NCBI GenBank assembly: GCA_020441605.1
Contig: JAGRLX010000385.1
Location: 1-7,305, forward strand
DNA: 7,305 nt
DNA from: Alphaproteobacteria bacterium
GTDB taxonomy: Bacteria; Pseudomonadota; Alphaproteobacteria; Rhizobiales; Aestuariivirgaceae
Direction of reading: 5' to 3'
Translations under genes and position numbers: made by a program
Shown here: one piece after another, positions 6,199 through 7,305 of the stretch
Numbering within the stretch: the first letter of the stretch is position 1
Layout of the letters: each line of letters starts with the position of its first letter
The notes under the pieces: generated by a model
Seen by the model: the letters and a program-made list of their open reading frames with translations, nothing else
What the model was told of the DNA's origin: nothing
The model's database searches: none

Positions 6199-6311
6199 TG
6201 CGTTTCCGCCCCTGGCCAAAACCCGAGCCCTATCGAGAGACGTCGCGAAAGCGCTCCGCCTTCAAGCGCAAGCAACGTCTCGAACGTGAACAGCGTCCAC
6301 GCACCCCATAG
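6195..6311 (+). CDS. 38-residue Arg/Lys-rich small protein, unrecognised
   Basis: ATGA overlap with the DUF2958 stop suggests translational coupling. A strong GGAGG lies 4 bases before the ATG at 6195, and a second in-frame ATG follows at 6198. The product begins MMRFRPWPKPEPYRETSRKR and ends in a basic, glutamine- and arginine-rich stretch. It has about 14 Arg/Lys among 38 residues and no membrane segment. The composition would suit nucleic acid binding, but this is inference. It could instead be the conserved N-terminus of a longer plasmid protein truncated here by the TAG at 6309-6311. I cannot name a family. Confidence 0.5.
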   Translation: MMRFRPWPKPEPYRETSRKRSAFKRKQRLEREQRPRTP

Positions 6312-6356
6312 TCCACCACGCAGCCGCGCCAGCGGGAAGCTCCGGCGCCTAGTCAG

Positions 6357-6369
6357 AGAGGCAGAGGGG
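6357..6369 (+). repeat. 13-base direct repeat, copy 2 (upstream of the parB-like gene)
   Basis: AGAGGCAGAGGGG is identical to 4353-4365 and is followed in both places by G-rich sequence and then the leader hairpin. No copy was seen upstream of the DUF2958 gene, which may therefore be transcribed from the DUF932 promoter. Confidence 0.6.
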
Positions 6370-6384
6370 GGATGGGAGGGTTTC

Positions 6385-6433
6385 TGACGGGCTTGGAGGT
6401 TCGGGGAGAGGCCCCGCACCGCTCGTCATGGAG
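6385..6433 (+). promoter_or_regulatory. Structured leader hairpin and RBS of the parB-like gene (copy 3)
   Basis: The outer stem pairs 6385-6392 (TGACGGGC) with 6421-6428 (GCTCGTCA), 8 pairs with one G-U. The 5' bulge is 6393-6397 (5 nt, none on the 3' side). The inner stem pairs 6398-6406 with 6412-6420, with one T-C mismatch. The loop is AGAGG (6407-6411), closed by G-C. GGAG (6430-6433) starts 1 base after the outer stem and 9 bases before the ATG at 6443. Confidence 0.67.
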
Positions 6434-6442
6434 ACCCTGACA

Positions 6443-7305
6443 ATGGCAAAGGCCAATCAGAAAATCGTCCTCGATCAGTCAGAAAATATTCCGTTTCATC
6501 TGATCGACCTATCCCAAAAGAACGTTCGCCGGATCAAGAACGGTGTATCGATCGAAGATCTTGCCGAGGACATCGCACTTCGCGGGCTGCTGCAAAGCCT
6601 GAACGTCCGCCCAAGCCGCGACAGCGATGGCAAGGAAACAGGACGCTATGAAGCGCCCGCCGGTGGCCGGCGCTACAGCGCACTCGAACTTCTGGTGAAG
6701 CAGAAGCGTATGGCGAAGAACCAGCCGACTCCCTGTGTCGTCAAGCGCACTGACACGACGAGCATGGAGGACGATTCGCTGGCCGAAAACACGCACCGGG
6801 AGAACCTGCACCCGCTCGATCAGTTCCGAGCCTTCAAGACGCTCAGCGACCAGGGCCTCGGTATCGAGGAGATCGCGGCCCGATACCTGGTGTCGGCGAA
6901 CACCGTACAGCATCGTCTGAAGCTGGCCGCCGTTTCTCCGAAGCTGCTCGACCTTTATGAGCAGGACGAGATCAAGCTCGAACAGCTCCATGCCTTCGCC
7001 ATCTCCAACGAGCATTCGCGCCAGGAGCAGGTATGGGACCGTGTCTCCAATTCGCATATGCAGGAACCCTACTACATCCGGCGCCTGCTGACGGAGACCA
7101 CGGTTCGTGCCGATGATCGCCGCGCGGTCTATGTCGGAGCCGAGGCCTATGAGGCTGCCGGCGGGATTATCCTGCGCGACCTTATCGAGCCGGATGCCGG
7201 CGGTTGGTTCCAGGATGCAGCGCTCCTCGAGCAGTTGGTCTTCGACAAGCTGAAGGTCGACGCGGAGGCATTCCGTATCGATGGCTGGAAGTGGGTCGAA
7301 GCGGC
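6443..7305 (+). CDS. ParB/RepB/Spo0J-family protein, cut by the right edge
   Basis: DNA-binding protein of the ParB family, of the kind found with DUF932 genes on alphaproteobacterial plasmids. It may act in partition or gene regulation. The first 287 residues are present. The ParB/Srx-like N-terminal domain shows HLIDLSQKNVRR at about 19-30, EDLAEDIALRGLLQSLNVRP near 38-57, GGRRYSAL at 74-81 (the position of GERR in canonical ParB) and ENTHRENLHPLDQFRA at about 115-130. A helix-turn-helix region follows, GLGIEEIAARYLVSANTVQH at about 138-157. No parA/repA lies in the window and no parS site was recognised, so a true partition role is unproven. I prefer ATG 6443 (GGAG 9 bases upstream). An in-frame ATG at 6428 sits in the base of the leader stem, overlaps that GGAG, and has no ribosome binding site of its own. 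Confidence 0.92.
   Translation, partial: MAKANQKIVLDQSENIPFHLIDLSQKNVRRIKNGVSIEDLAEDIALRGLLQSLNVRPSRDSDGKETGRYEAPAGGRRYSALELLVKQKRMAKNQPTPCVVKRTDTTSMEDDSLAENTHRENLHPLDQFRAFKTLSDQGLGIEEIAARYLVSANTVQHRLKLAAVSPKLLDLYEQDEIKLEQLHAFAISNEHSRQEQVWDRVSNSHMQEPYYIRRLLTETTVRADDRRAVYVGAEAYEAAGGIILRDLIEPDAGGWFQDAALLEQLVFDKLKVDAEAFRIDGWKWVEA

Noticed and set aside
6509..7057. 182-codon minus-strand reading frame opposite the parB-like gene
   Set aside because: It is antisense to clear ParB motifs and has no recognisable domain or good ribosome binding site.
1..7305. CRISPR arrays, rRNA, complete tRNA genes, replication origin or parS sites
   Set aside because: No regularly spaced repeats, RNA gene signatures, iterons or canonical parS sequence were seen on either strand.

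Overview
The window looks like accessory, plasmid-type DNA of an alphaproteobacterium, most likely Rhizobiales. It is GC-rich. Four gene families typical of large rhizobial and sphingomonad plasmids or integrative elements occur together (DUF1173, DUF932, DUF2958 and a ParB-like protein). The shorter left part carries a light/oxidative-stress gene pair. No database search was run; family names come from reading the translated sequence.

Left part (1-1830), minus strand: a two-gene unit reading tspO then phr. TspO is a tryptophan-rich membrane sensor. Phr is a class I DNA photolyase whose C-terminus lies beyond the left edge. Upstream of tspO is a promoter candidate resembling those of RpoE/ChrR-type ECF sigma factors, which respond to singlet oxygen in relatives and are known to drive photolyase genes.

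Scar (about 1830-2730): a decayed IS110-family transposase 3' end, with two tryptophan codons turned into stops. It abuts a short frameshifted piece that resembles ubiV (O2-independent ubiquinone synthesis). It separates the stress pair from the plasmid-type module.

Right part (2757-7305): a DUF1173 gene on the minus strand diverges from a plus-strand series: DUF932 gene, DUF2958 gene, a 38-codon ORF overlapping the DUF2958 stop, and a ParB-like gene cut by the right edge. The intervening DNA is rich in hairpins.

The most striking observation is that the DUF932, DUF2958 and parB-like genes each have, directly before their ribosome binding site, the same two-storey RNA hairpin. Each has an outer stem of 7-9 bp, a 5-nt bulge on the 5' side only, an inner stem of 8-9 positions, and a pentaloop of form A-S-R-G-G closed by G-C. 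The stems differ in sequence but keep pairing, so this looks like a shared, possibly undescribed cis-regulatory RNA element controlling the module.
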